A DNA stretch of 64,000 nucleotides from Hofstenia miamia (lineage: Eukaryota > Xenacoelomorpha > Acoela). The stretch covers positions 1,534,782 to 1,598,781 of the forward strand of contig SCFE01000026.1 in NCBI GenBank assembly GCA_004352715.1. The letters run 5' to 3'. Position 1 is the first letter of the stretch. Each line of letters begins with the position of its first letter. Position numbers and translations under genes: made by a program. Below are positions 12,235 through 24,508 of the stretch, in pieces. The notes under the pieces are model-generated. The model ran no database searches. It saw only the letters and a list, made by a program, of their open reading frames with translations, and had not been told where the DNA came from.

Positions 12235-12720
12235 TTACATATCAAATATAACTTTGTGCTCTTTTATTCTTCTGCTTAGTTGTCTTCTACTACATCCAAT
12301 ATAGCCCTCACGACAGGTGCAATTGACTTTATTAATAACATTGGACTTATAGAATCTCGTTGGCCTTGATGTGAAACTAAGATTGTATGTTGTATAAACA
12401 AACATATTCTCGTACTTGATTTATCATATCTATTGTATGCTTTCCTTTTTATTCAATCTTACAAGTATGTTCAAAATTACTCGAATATTTTCTTATCTCA
12501 TTATAAAGAATTTCATCCATTGTTTCATTAATGCATTTGTTAAATTACATGGATTTTTGTTGTTCTTCTGATTTGATTTAAATTTGACTATGTCATAGTT
12601 TATGAATTCATAAGAACTTAAGATATCAAAAATTCGATGTATTGGTCCATTAATTAGTGCTATTTTGTATGCTAAGGGTGAATTTAAATTAAAATTTAAA
12701 ACTAAACCTGTATCAGGCAT
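12235..12720 (-). pseudogene. Penelope-like element: RT C-terminus plus GIY-YIG endonuclease
   Basis: An open 75-codon frame (12720-12493) carries PDTGLVLNFN, SPLAYKIALINGPIHRIF and the spacing to ICSS-like words that end Penelope-type RT domains (T.TG...N..S..P..YK..L...L.HR...). About 100 bp further, at about 12391-12235 and after a frame change, comes NKVNCTCREGYIGCSRRQL followed by SRRIKEHK. This is the Cys-containing linker and GIY-YIG nuclease core with the downstream catalytic Arg. RT followed by GIY-YIG is diagnostic for Penelope-like elements. The remnant is frame-broken and 5'-truncated. Confidence 0.85.
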
Positions 12721-13230
12721 CTATATATTCCTTAAAATAGTATCAAAAATTCCTAAGCCACCCCATTTAAGATACTGTTTTAAACAACTACAAATTTATG
12801 TAAAGTTTAATATTAAATAGAGAAAATGTGCTGAAGTGAGGAAACACGGAGGGTGATATTGGCAGAAAAATCCTATTTTTATGCAAAATTGGTTAATTAT
12901 ATGAATCATAGAGATACAGTAATTCAACTTTTTCGAGAACTATAGTCCTATAATTTGTCTTTGTCAACAATGAAATATTTAAAATCTTTTATTTTCACCA
13001 CAAAAAATAAAAATTACATTAACAAAAAGTTATCCTAATTTAAAATTGATTATTCCGAATTTTATGCCAAATTTTAAATGGATCATTCCAAATTAATATA
13101 GTAAATGTATACAATAACATAAAATTCTTCATGAGGAAGAGGTAGTTATGATACTCCGACATTGCAAAAATTGGCAAATTAATACGTAGAGTGCACTCTG
13201 ATTCATTCGAACGGACTGGTACCATGCAAT

Positions 13231-13590
13231 TCAGTTTTAATTATCCGTACAATTGAAGAAGCACATGCTTTGGATTTGTGGTTAAAGCTGTCTAATGAAT
13301 GTCAAGGCGGTGCAGGTAAATTAATTGGAGACTTTATTTCCCAACTTGGCAAGTCCCTAATATTTTCTTCAAAGGAACCACTTGCAGCAGAGTATTTTAA
13401 ACAACGGTTGAGTATTATAATTCAGCAGACAAATGCCGCTTGTATTTTGGGAACTATAGAGGTTGAATCTTCATTAGAAGAATTATTTTATGTCTTCTAG
13501 ATAGTTTGGACATTAAGAAAAAAAATAAAAATTTAGGAAATATTGACAAGCAACAACTTACTCATGTAATTAAAGCCTTTTGATTTGATG
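13231..13590 (+). pseudogene. Unrecognised conserved-looking coding segment, frameshifted
   Basis: An open frame runs from a possible splice acceptor (TTCAG just before 13234) to a TAG at 13498-13500. It reads VLIIRTIEEAHALDLWLKL, then SNECQGGAGKLIGDFISQLG, then EPLAAEYFKQRLSIIIQQ and NAACILGTI. The composition is balanced, unlike chance frames in this DNA. At 13492-13496 a one-base slip would continue it as LLDSLDIKK to a stop near 13582, which suggests a frameshifted pseudogene rather than a true end. I do not recognise the family. It could be one exon of a host gene or part of a transposon-borne gene. Its neighbours are retroelement remnants, which favours the latter. Confidence 0.5.
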
Positions 13591-13899
13591 TCAAGTAAAA
13601 GTTAAATGCCAAATTGAAGAACAAAGTGGTACAGGGATGACGTCCAGAAAATAGCCCGAGTAAAAAAAAAATTTATGGAGTTCATTAAAAGAAAAAAAAT
13701 TTTTAAAAAAAATTACAAATATTGTGAATTCAAGTCTTTCATTTAAAGATGATTTATAATTTGAACTATAATTCGGATTACTAAACATTTTATTGTACAT
13801 ACATAGATTTGTAAAAATTTGTAAAAATTTATTTAAGAAATTATCCGAATGGTTGGATATTGACGCTTTTCAATCATTTTACGCACTAAAAAACGCCAG

Positions 13900-14290
13900 C
13901 AACAATGTTCGTTTTTTGAATATACATAGATTGCGCTCTCTTACTGGAGCGCGGTTAACTGCTATTCCTCTGAAAGCACTTGGCCTTAATCTTCTCCCCC
14001 CGAATATCAGGCAGTAACTCGTCACTTTTTACGTCTCCCGCTCTATTCAGCATAGAAAATGCCGATCTTGTCAGAATGGGACATTGGATATTTATGAAGA
14101 CCATGATCTTACTTGCAAAATCAAAGGCGATATTGTATATTCAATTGCAGCTTCTGCCTCCCTATCTCTTCATTCCTGTTTGATCTGCAGGTAAACCTGT
14201 GCACTAGACTTGACTGTCATTTCTCCGCTGCAAATTTCAACCATTTCAAATGGTTGCAAGCTGGTCTCTAGAAGTAGCTGAAGATAGCAA
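13900..14290 (+). pseudogene. LINE C-terminal fragment with zinc-knuckle region
   Basis: The frame beginning near 13920 reads GARLTAIPLKALGLNLLPP. After a shift, CRSCQNGTLDIYEDHDLTCK begins at 14060. The pattern C-x2-C-x11-H-x3-C with D.YGDH.L.C wording is the post-RT cysteine/histidine region of a widespread group of animal LINE ORF2 proteins, normally GDHAL.C followed by RHN. Frameshifts and missing upstream RT show it is a truncated remnant. It runs in the opposite direction to the LINE at 11 kb. Confidence 0.65.
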
Positions 14291-15319
14291 ATGCTCAAAC
14301 CACTAATAATTGGGAATCTGAACGCTATATATTTGTGCCCTTGGCCTTAGAAATCCGAGCGGGATCTGAGCTACCTCAATTAAGAATTTTCGGAAACTAG
14401 CCTTCCTTACAGAAACTCAGAAAATTTACAATAGAAATGTGACTACTGCTTCCTTTAGATTTTTGCAGTCTCTCAATTGCGCTAAAGCAAGGTAATTCTA
14501 AATGCTAATATGATCTTAGCAAGATCTCTAGTCTCATCATTAGATCGAAATAAAGAATGCTGTTAAACGTATTAAAATCATTGTATGAATTTGTAGATAA
14601 TTTTTCTTAATAAAAAAATTATAAAATTATTTATTGAAACTATTCTAAACAAAACCAATATGCCTTTGTGTGTAGTTTACCTTTCCTCTCCTATTACAAC
14701 TCCACTTAACTTTATTATGCAAAAAATTGTAAATAATTTTTAATGAAATAATATAGTCGTTTTAAATAGTTTATACTTGTAATATTTCAACCAAATGTTT
14801 CAATTTATCCAAATACCAGTTTGAATTAACCAATGTGTTTCTTCGCATTTTAACAGACACTGCAAATTACTGAAATTCATTTCACAATGAAAAGCAAGTT
14901 GATAACTTAACATTTCTAAAAACTCAACCTTAAAATCTTCATACAAATTATTCTTCAAGTTCCCAACTTAAAACTACCAACATTGGTTTAAATATACCCT
15001 TTATATCATATTGTGACAAGAGATATAAAATAAACTGCGCCAATGCAATTTGCAAAAGAAAATGTTTTGAAAATAATGGCTATCCGAATATATAAATTAA
15101 AAAATATTTCAGAACAAATTTTAAAAGAATGAAGCAAATGGTTAAATCTCAATCAATCATTGGAAGATCAAGAGGAACAAATTTTTTTTGGAAACTTCCA
15201 TGTATAGAGAGAGCAACATCAAGAAATGCTAAAAGAAGTCAGTTAATATCAATTAAAAGTTCATAAGATCAAGACTTATTCCAATCTTTCATTCCTTAAG
15301 AACGCAACGTTTTTTAAAA

Positions 15320-15431
15320 AATAAATCATACGTTGGAGAAAGAAGCCGTAATTTTGGGAAGCACATTAGCGGATATTTAAATACTGAAATATTTCAACAC
15401 AGTCATGAAATTAAAAAATCAAAATTTTAAA
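15320..15431 (+). pseudogene. GIY-YIG-like scrap, probably Penelope-like element
   Basis: A short frame reads NKSYVGERSRNFGKHISGYL and then IFQHSHEIKKSKF before a stop. SYVGE.SR.F..HI..YL...IF.H resembles the GIY-YIG nuclease of Penelope-like elements (YIG.T.R....RI.EHL). Upstream sequence back to about 15060 is degenerate. This is much weaker than the 12.3 kb copy. Confidence 0.35.
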
Positions 15432-16199
15432 CTTTCTTAAAACTAATATTACTAAAATAAGAAACATATTTAAAGAAATTAAAACGAACAACCATACTAA
15501 ATAAGCAAATGAATACATTTCAAAGATTACACATATTTTAATCAGAGATTATCTCTCATTTAGTGAATGGTAACGTGGTTTGTAGTTTTATAAAAAATTG
15601 CATGGAAAAATATTTCTGACGATTATTAATAAAATTTTAAAATGATAAAAATGTAGTTTTAAAAGTGGTATACACAATAAAACAAACAGGTTGTTTACTT
15701 TTTAATATAGGATGGTATATATTTTTAGAAGGACATACGATGTGCTATAATAGTAGGTAATGAACTAATTCAGCTCAAAGTGCAATAAAACAATTATTTA
15801 ATCATTCAAAAATCAATTTTGAAAGCTCCCAACCAAAACGAGAGATTTAAATTTATTAACAAATTCGCAATTGTTTGAAACAAAAACGTCCACATGATTT
15901 CTTTCGAAACTTAAGTTTCGCAAATTTTAAACTGAAATAAATATGTACATTGTACAACTATCTAAACAATAATGCATTACAAAATTGATATAAAGGATTT
16001 GACAGAAATACAAAATAAGCAACACCAAATATACAACTGAAAAATCTACAAAATAAATACAAATATACTGCTGAAAAGCAGAAATAAATTCTTAAGGAAC
16101 ACTGTGTTCAAGAACATAAATAATAATTGCCATTAAAAATTTTAAAGGTCACTTAAGAATTTTTAATCTTTCTAAGAAGAAATACACGGTATGCAGCAA

Positions 16200-18786
16200 T
16201 CAGAGAATAGCACATGAACAGCAAGATCTGTTATTGACTTTGTCAACTAAAAGATCGGTGGATTTAGAAGCGCCATCGAACGATGAAGCCTTAGTAATAG
16301 ATGTGCTATTATCGGAGATGTTGTCATCGGAGAATCCTGCCTTCTCTGTGTTAAGAACAATATCAGTCGGAGAAACTCGATCTCCCTCGAATCTCTCTTC
16401 ATCATGTGAAGCGTCCAAAAATTGAAACATAGAGTTTACCTGCTTGCAAGCAGAATCTGAGTTGTTGTGAACAATATCTTTCGGAGAAACTCGATCTCCC
16501 TCGAATCTCTCTTCATCATGTGAAGCGTCTAAAAATTGAAACATAGAGTTTACCTGCTTGCAAGCAAAATCAGAGTTGTTGTGAACAATATCTTTCGAAC
16601 AATAATTATCTTCATCGAGGCCTTCTTCATCATGGGTAGTTTCCAAAAACTCAAACATAGAGGTCACCTGCAGACATGCGGTTTCGGTGTTGATACTGAT
16701 GTCACTTGCATCACTGGGCGAGTAATCAGCAAAATCTAAACTCCCGCGACCGGAATCAAACCTAAAATAAATTAAATTTTGTAGAAAACCAGCTGTATTA
16801 ATTGCAGGCAAAAAAGTTGCCATACCTATTAAAATGATATCAAGAGTAATTTTTAGCAAACATTCCATTTTTAGGGTAACAATGTTATAGCAAAAGCCGT
16901 GGCCTTCGTTTCAGCTTTGTAATTGTAAAGTTAAGAGGGGTGTCGAACTACGTAATTTCGTCGCACAAGTCATTCAAATTTTTATTTTAAAATTGTTTCC
17001 CATGCAATAACTTTCATAAGGTAACAGTGTCGTGACTTTGTGTGATAGCCTGTGTGCGTGACCGAGGGCGCAATGGACGGCCTAGAATGAACACTGCATA
17101 TTGCAATTATTTCTTTCGATATATTAATTTAATTAAGATCAAATAATGCGAGTTTGCGTATAAACTTTAAACTTGATCAATAAATAATTGAAGCGTGTTC
17201 AGCGCATCATTAGCCTTTCATCAAGTATTCCCACTTCTAAAATGCAATTTGTGAACAACCGCTGCATATATTTCCTTCAAAAATTTACATGGCGTTCGCT
17301 TGGGAACATGGGAACGCTAATGGACAACAAATTATCAAGTTTTACTTGATGATGTGGAGGCAAAAATAAAAATGTCTGGTAAATTTGTTAAAAATGCATA
17401 AAATTTAGTCATCTACTTTTAAATATGCATTGCATGGCCTTAAATTGTCAACCCATACTGTTTTAGTTAAAAAAACATTCAAAATTAAACAAAATTTCGA
17501 ATGATTTTAAAAACTATTTAGCAACTTAAAAAAACGAACATAGAGTCTGAGTTTTCATAAAAAAATCTACATATAATCGGATCATAACAAAAGCATGACT
17601 TTACCCAATAGAAACCAATTTCAATGGCTGTTGGTTAAATCTTCAAAAATACATTGCTTAATCTTCTAATGCCCTTAGTTGCAGATTTTCAATTTCAATG
17701 AAATACATTTGTAATTTCAATATTGTACTTATTCTGAGCAAAAACTTGATGCCTATTTATCTCTCTTTGGTATACTAAACACATATCATTTGTGATATAC
17801 TCAAATCTTGAAATTGAAATATTATTTTTTGCCAGTTCTAAAAATTTGACATTTTACGATGATTGACTTTATAATGAAGGCCTCAAGAAATATTTCCATA
17901 ATCAGAGAAAAGAAAAGTCAGTGCAACAATCATTTTTAAGGATCTCAGTCTGTTGTTAGTTGTTACATTCATTCAATAATTTGCAACTCCAGGCAGTGAG
18001 GGTATCATATTATCAAAAAAGTGATCTTATCTATTGCATATCGAATCAATCAATATTCGTTGTTTATGGATTTTTAATGAATTCCATTATAGATGAGGTT
18101 GTAGATGCTGAAAATGTACCCAAATAAATGTAGGGTCATACAGTTACCTTACATGTAGATGAAACAATCTTAGTAGTGTATATAAAAAAATGTTTTCTAT
18201 CTATTGAAATGAAATAAAAATGTTTTGATAAGAGCTAATTCAGTCGCTTTAACATTTTCAAAAAATCTTAAGAACAGTCAATTGCAACTTTTGATACCCA
18301 TTGTTGCAAAGATACAACCAAACTATATAAACTAGTGAAATATTTACATGCCCATTTAAATAATTGATCATCACTTCTATTGCCGCTAGATGTACGAAAA
18401 ACAAAAAAATATTTTTTTGAATATATTTTCCATGCTTGGGAACTACAGGGATAAATCAATATACATTTAATTTTAATTCTATAAAAATTTTAACACATGA
18501 AATAAACTCTATATTTACCCTTTAGAAGACAACTGTGAAACTGAGTGAGAAATAATATGAAAAGAATTGCTACGTGGCCGGGTTCGGTTGAGAATCGAAG
18601 GCACATTGCTAAATGATATGTCAGATAGAGGAACTGAAAACCTTCTTGGCAGTGGGTGCTGATGAAACTTCAATCGCTTAAAAAGTGTTTTATTCAAAAC
18701 ATCGGAGATCAAAGCTGGCGTGAAAATGACACTGGGATCAAATCGCTTCTCCAAATTATTTTGATCGGGTACATACTCCAAGCCAT
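16200..18786 (-). CDS. Repeat-containing protein with C-terminal CaaX prenylation box (3' two exons)
   Basis: Two minus-strand exons join in phase. The upstream exon is 18786-18519 (acceptor TTTATTTAG, donor GTAAATA) and the terminal exon is 16761-16200 (acceptor TTATTTTAG). The first leaves two bases and the second supplies one, giving about 275 residues. The upstream part is basic and Ser-rich, with RRFSVP and RPRSNSF words that look like phosphorylation or 14-3-3-type sites (inference). The terminal exon opens with an acidic DFADYSPSDASDI stretch, then three 38-residue repeats, and ends NNRSCCSCAIL. CAIL is a canonical CaaX box whose final Leu favours geranylgeranylation, the same tetrapeptide as in some G-protein gamma subunits. 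The two Cys upstream are candidate palmitoylation sites, so the product is probably anchored to the cytoplasmic face of a membrane. The 5' exons and the family are unknown. The ATG at 16868 is intronic and was rejected as a start. Confidence 0.75.
16335..16676 (-). repeat. Three in-frame 114-bp tandem repeats in the CaaX gene
   Basis: Units are 16676-16563, 16562-16449 and 16448-16335. Each encodes 38 residues of the form C(K/L)QV.SMF(Q/E)FL(D/E)..HDEE followed by an acidic part and (K/T)DIV. The second and third units are nearly identical at the DNA level, while the first is clearly diverged, implying a recent duplication of one unit. The unit length is a multiple of three, so copy-number change would keep the frame. 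Confidence 0.95.
16869..18267 (-). other. Intron sequence, no gene recognised
   Basis: Most of the intron between the two CaaX-gene exons. It is AT-rich, with no transposon or RNA gene recognised. Confidence 0.6.
18268..18442 (-). CDS. Candidate alternative terminal exon of the CaaX gene
   Basis: This segment lies inside the 1.76-kb intron, just downstream of the 18786-18519 exon. It has an acceptor (ATCCCTGTAG) and supplies exactly one base to complete the codon left by that exon. It then stays open for 57 codons to a stop (SQAWKIYSKKYFFVF at its start, KWACKYFTSLYSLVVSL in the middle, VAIDCS at the end). If used, it would replace the repeats and the CaaX tail with a more hydrophobic end, so the product would not be prenylated. 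The phase match could be chance (one in three), and a second frame is also open here. Confidence 0.35.
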
Positions 18787-18789
18787 CTA

Positions 18790-19131
18790 AATAAAAGGGA
18801 ATAACTATACGTTATTGTGTACGTTTGGTTAATAACGTTCAACTTACAATATTACGTCGTTAATCCAGCTATTGAGAAAATAAGTCTCATTTTCCTTTTT
18901 GGCTTTAGAATCTTAAAAGGGTTTCACTTAAAATCGAAACAATACTGCACAACATAAGCTTCTCAAACTAAAATATCACATGCTGAGAAATAAAGATCAT
19001 TCTGCGTCAGGGATTTTCTTGGTTGTTATTAATTTGAAGGTAACTAAATATTCACAAATGACAGGGGAGTATGTCAAAAAGCACAAACTATTAAATTCCC
19101 CCTCCCCCAATAATGTTTTTTCAATAGTTGT

Positions 19132-19170
<39 letters not shown>

Positions 19171-20870
19171 TCGATCAGAAATATATTGCCATGAACATGC
19201 ACCTAAGAGGAAGAACTTTACTATTTTAATGAAAACCAAGTATACAAAAATTGCAGAAGCTATATTCATAAAAGAAACTAAGGAGAATCTATTAAATAAA
19301 CAATTAAGTCAAAGACTAAATATCGTATAAGATCTACGCATTACAATTTTAAAATCATAAAATTTGTATTTACCATAGTTTTTACATTATATATATATAT
19401 ATATATTAAGAAACTTTCTATAAATAGCTTGCAATTTAGCATACCATTATAATCTTAATAAATTTAAAATAGATACTTAAATTTAGAACAATTAACAAGT
19501 GCATGGAAACAGAATTGTCGATTATAAAAGTTAATTAAATCTCAGATATGCGCTGCAATCATTTTAAATGATTATTTATGTTAATATATATATATATATA
19601 GCATGTTTGCTGTTGTCTATAAATATAGGTTAGCTTAATTTAAGTGTACGGAACATCGTTTGTGACCTTGCTGTTGGGTAGTTTTCAATTAATTTAAAGT
19701 ATGTAACTGTTAGGAATGTCTCATATTTTTAGTTTCATGAGTTCACAAGAGGAAAAAGTATACGCTGCTAGCTCCATCATTTTGACAAGCACAATGAAGC
19801 TGTGAATCAGTTCAAGGCGAAATTTTCTAACATTCCTCATGGCAAACAACTGAAACTGTGTGGAGGCTGAAACTTACTATTGATTCAGCTAGTCTCCTTG
19901 ATAATTACAGCAGTCACCGTCTAGGCCGCGATGAACCTTTCTGGAGTAATCATTGCAAGTAAAATTCAACATGAAAGAGGTACATTTCTATTTTCTTATC
20001 CTATAATAGCAAATTTTGGAAGTTTTGATTATAATGTTGCATCTAAATAATTCAGCTTGCATTGGATTTTTGAAACTTAAAAGTTATACTGAAGTACGAG
20101 CAGAAAACAAGACTCAATTGTCTTCATTATGAAATTTTTCTTCTGAATATTACAACATGCATTGCAATGGAATTCATTATTATGATAACTTTGGTATCTT
20201 AAAAATTGTTAACAAGCCTTTCATCCATGCATATATGGAGATCTAGTCACTTAAGCACACTTGTAATAAACTAAAAAAGTCTTAATGAATAACATGTTCA
20301 TTATTTTTTAAATGGAATTGTTGTTAGTTTGATTTCATAATCTCGAACTTTTAAGCATTTACTAAGTCATTTTGAAATATTAAAATCTAAAATTTCCGAA
20401 ATTTTTTCAGTAGATTTCTTTGACTCTCTTATATAAGACTCTAGAAGCCTTTTACTACGAAATCCATTTGATTATTAAATATATATACAGTATATATATA
20501 CATAAATATATATATATATATATACATATATTTAAATTTCAGCCTTTTAAGTTGTTAATATAAATAAAATTTGAAAACAACTAGCAATCTATAATAATGT
20601 GTGAACCTTTTTAAAAATATTATCAATTTAAATTTTTGGAGTTGATGATTTGTATAATTTATTCTTAACTAAATAGTAGATTGTACAATTTACACATGTT
20701 TCATATCATATAGAAATTATTATAGCGTTAAAAAATAATATTTTTGTATTATATTTATGATATCTGCGGCACACATTTTGACAAATTTTATATATGCCAT
20801 CTTGCGATTAAATTGAAAATTTATTCACTGATTGGTTAATGTAATTATAAAGCTTTTTGTTAAATTAAAT
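18790..20870. other. No gene recognised; several (AT)n runs
   Basis: AT-dinucleotide runs lie at 19135-19168, about 19388-19406, about 19583-19600 and 20477-20530. The frames that cross 19135-19168 translate as Ile-Tyr repeats on both strands and are artefacts. No upstream exon of the CaaX gene could be picked with confidence. Confidence 0.6.
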
Positions 20871-20879
20871 CTTTCGCGC

Positions 20880-21360
20880 TACGATTGATTGCATCACAAC
20901 GGAATGGGAGACCTTGGTGACGAATTCTACTAATTTGTCCACCAAGTCGGCAGATTAATTGATGTTTAGGCTTATGAAATTCCGAAGGATGTTGGGGGCT
21001 GACAAATGGCAATAAAGATATAGTCCATTGGCTTCCAATTCCAGCATTCTTGTGTTTTGTCTCCCTAATGGAAGACATTAGCGGCGACAAATTGATTGCA
21101 AATTTTAACTATGAACTGTGCAATTGAATTTATTTAATTGTTCCGCCTCACTCGCTTGCTTTTTGCTTTAATTCGACTCCCTTATTAGATTTGGATTCAC
21201 CCCTGCATTCATTAAATATAATTGACCACAGTTCGTTGTCAGTTATGGAATATGCTAACTTAATCAAGAAAGCAAATTTAAAGCCTTCCCAGTTAACATG
21301 TACTATTGATATTCTAGGAATTGCTTTCCATATGGGAGGACGTGATCTTGTACAGTGAAG
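20880..21360 (+). pseudogene. Possible decayed coding segment, family unknown
   Basis: This block is less AT-rich than its surroundings. Plus-strand frames include NGMGDLGDEFY at about 20899, then after a shift NKDIVHWLPIPAFLCFVSLM and EDISGDKLIANFNYELCN (21009-21115), then LLDLDSPLHSLNIIDHSS and LSVMEYANLIKKANLKPSQL to about 21357. The composition is protein-like but stops and frameshifts intervene. Overlapping minus-strand frames of similar length exist, so strand and reality are uncertain. No family recognised. Confidence 0.3.
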
Positions 21361-21389
21361 TGGGGATGCAAAAAATAGCATAGGATAAT

Positions 21390-24300
21390 CTTATTCTGCA
21401 TGTTAGAATAGAAACATGCAAGCTTGAAATATATTAAGATTTTGTTAAGAACCAATACAAATGTATTTCTCTGGTCCTAAACATATATTATAGCAGAATC
21501 TCAAATTGAAAGACCAAATTTTATATAATATTTTCGCTTTGATCGGATTTATTTGATATAATATTTTACAAAACATTTTATATTTAGCGAATCATGAAAT
21601 CAACGAATTATATACTTGGATTGTCCTGTTTTTAAGTTTATTCAGTGAAAATTCATTTTAAGCAGAACTAAATACTCATTAGTATGGTTAGTTCAAATAC
21701 CTGCAAACAAACTAATAAAATTCCGTCATTGTTAGGGTCTAACTGCATTCCACAATAAATCATAGTAAATTAATTAGCAACAAATAGAAACACAGCACTT
21801 AGTTGGAGTTTTGAAGGAATTATAATAGTATGGAATTTTAAATATTTATCAAGACATCGCAAAACATATTTTCATAAACTTATTTAGGTTTTCTGAAAAT
21901 ATTAATGAGGTATTTAAAATAAAAACATTCGAATATTAACAAGGAAATCTACAAATTGGGCGCTTTTTGTATGATTATTAAACTGTCCCTTTATGAACCA
22001 GAAATAATTCGCTGGCGCATTATTTAAGAATGTTGAATTAGACGGTTACAAGGGTTATATGTTCCGGAATGTTGATCCCATAGAACATTGACCTACATTT
22101 GTTCAGTGAAACCCTAAATAACTTCTGTTCAATTGAAAAACAAATTTTTACTTAACTACCATTCGCTGAATATTAAGTAACGAAAGCTTTTCTCTGCGAT
22201 ATTTCAGTAGAAAATTTTATTTTCCAAAAATGCAAAGTCAAGAATGATTAAAGGTAATATTCAATAATGAATCAAATTCGAGGTACATAAGTTTTGCAGA
22301 GAGATTTCTTCTGTATACCAGACCCTGAATGTGTAAAAAAATTAGGAAGAAAAACATTGCTATAGAAATATACGTTCATTCCTTACATTCAGTGTATTTT
22401 CTTGGAATGCGTTCGAAGGTCAATTCTAAGAATAAATAAGTAGATTTTATTTATGCGATAAACATATTTATATTATAGCTAGTAGTGATTTTAAAATTAT
22501 CACGTCTAGTGTTATTTGTTTATTATTGTAAAATTATTATAGACATATTTTTTAATTTCAAAAACATTTCTATTAGGTTTCTAAAACACAAAATATTCAA
22601 ATTTGAAATAAACACGTGATTTGTTCTATTTTTAAAAACTTGAATTGGAATCTAAGATACAAAAAATTTATACATTTTAAATTTATAAACGCTATATATT
22701 TCCAAATATTATTAACAAGTTTTTGTTATAGAGTTATAAATTATATTACTAAGTTTGATTGTGGACAGTATGTATGACTTTCTGTAATAGCAGGGTTTTG
22801 AAATTCTTACAACCAATTATGGAATAGTTTGTCTGTAGTTAGCTTTTACTGCATTTTCCGAGTCGCTATAATTATAAAATATAGTGATTACATATGCATT
22901 AGACATTTTGAAAAAATGTTGAGAGAACAATAAACGTTAATTAGAGGGAATTGCCACAACCATAAATTGTAACATTGTGATATAGAAATGTGGTCAATTG
23001 TAATTTAATGAAAAGAATGCAAAATTATTTAAATTAATTAAATAGATTACTAAATGGATAAGTAGCAAATGTAGACGCCTACTTAAGGCATGTAATTGCG
23101 AGCCCCTAATTAAAACAAATTTCTGGATAAGAAAACTACATTTTAGCATCTTTAACTAATTTAGACAATCAAAGCTCTTCAGCGAATCAGATTAAATATA
23201 TTTTAAAATCTACGTCTGGATTAATATAGAAATGAAAACATTTTAAGTCGTGTAGATTCGTATCATTTTCTATGCTATTGCCATGTTAATACGTGAAAAA
23301 CACAGTTTCTAAATTTCTATTGTAACAACCATAAAAAATAGAGTTAGATTGTATACAAAAATTGGTAGAAATAATTTATATAAGCACTTGATATATATTT
23401 GCATATCACACATTTCGAAGAATGCATAATATTTTTAGGTGAAATAAACCAAAAATTTATCAGCTATACAACAGGTTAAATGTCATATTTACTCAAAATT
23501 GAATGTTAGTTTTTCATGTATATTCAAAAAACAAAGCAAGTATTAACACAGTCAAAACTATACGTTGTTCAAAAATTTCGAAAAGCATCTATAAATGTAA
23601 AATTTTAACTTTATGGTGTTTACTAAATCAAAATTAGGCCATTACTTAAAATGTTAATTGTTTTTGTTTGTATAGAAAAAATTCAAAAATTCAGGTACAT
23701 CAAAAAAAATAAATTGCAGGAATGTATAAATTGATGCTTAATTGTAAAATCTTTTTTTCCAAACAGCAGCAAACAAATTGATTCTTTCTCTAGTGGTTAA
23801 AAAACTGTTTTGTATTTTAGCAAATTGTAATAACATTTTATTAAGCATAATGATAGAGTTATTGAAACAAACGAATAGACATCTGGGAAGATAAATAATT
23901 AGAATATACTGAGAAGTGTAAGCTTATACAGAGATAAAAATAAAATTGCAAAAATTATCAAATAAACGAAAAAATCAACTATGATACATTTTTAAGAATG
24001 ATTAACATTTTAAATACATTTGCAAATAAAAACAAAAACTAATTTTCCAATTTTCATAAAATCAAAATTGACAGAAATTTCACAAATTCATAAGAGGTTA
24101 ACAGAATTCAAGGTGAAACAGCGTTATGAGGAAAAAATTGAACAATCAAATATTAAGTTTTAGTTTAGTTTTATTAATTAATAACAAATGTATGTACCAA
24201 CTAACAACCATAGTTACAACATTTCATTTGATAGCAGTGGTATAGTATTCACTTACGCATTAATCATTCAAATTTAAGAAGTGATATTACTACAATTTTT

Positions 24301-24468
24301 AAAATACTGTGATTCATTTTCAATAACTAAGCCATTATCAAAATTCTACAATTGGGGTTAATGAATTGCATACTTAAATATATATCATTTTGTCTCCACA
24401 CAAAATTAGTTTCTGAAGAGGAATTGGTGAACTAGTATTATTCAAGGAATGGCTTGTTTTTTGCCAAG

Positions 24469-24508
<40 letters not shown>

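Noticed and set aside
16234-16739. Plus-strand frames of 63-67 codons opposite the CaaX exon
   Set aside because: Shadows of the repeat-containing minus-strand exon.
16762-16868. ATG at 16868 as the start of the CaaX protein (222 codons)
   Set aside because: The first 36 codons are hydrophobic, AT-rich and end at a good splice acceptor (TTATTTTAG); an upstream exon joins in the right phase, so this part is intron.
18980-19330. 116-codon plus-strand and 90-codon minus-strand frames
   Set aside because: Both run through an (AT)n microsatellite giving Ile-Tyr repeats; no domain or codon signal elsewhere.
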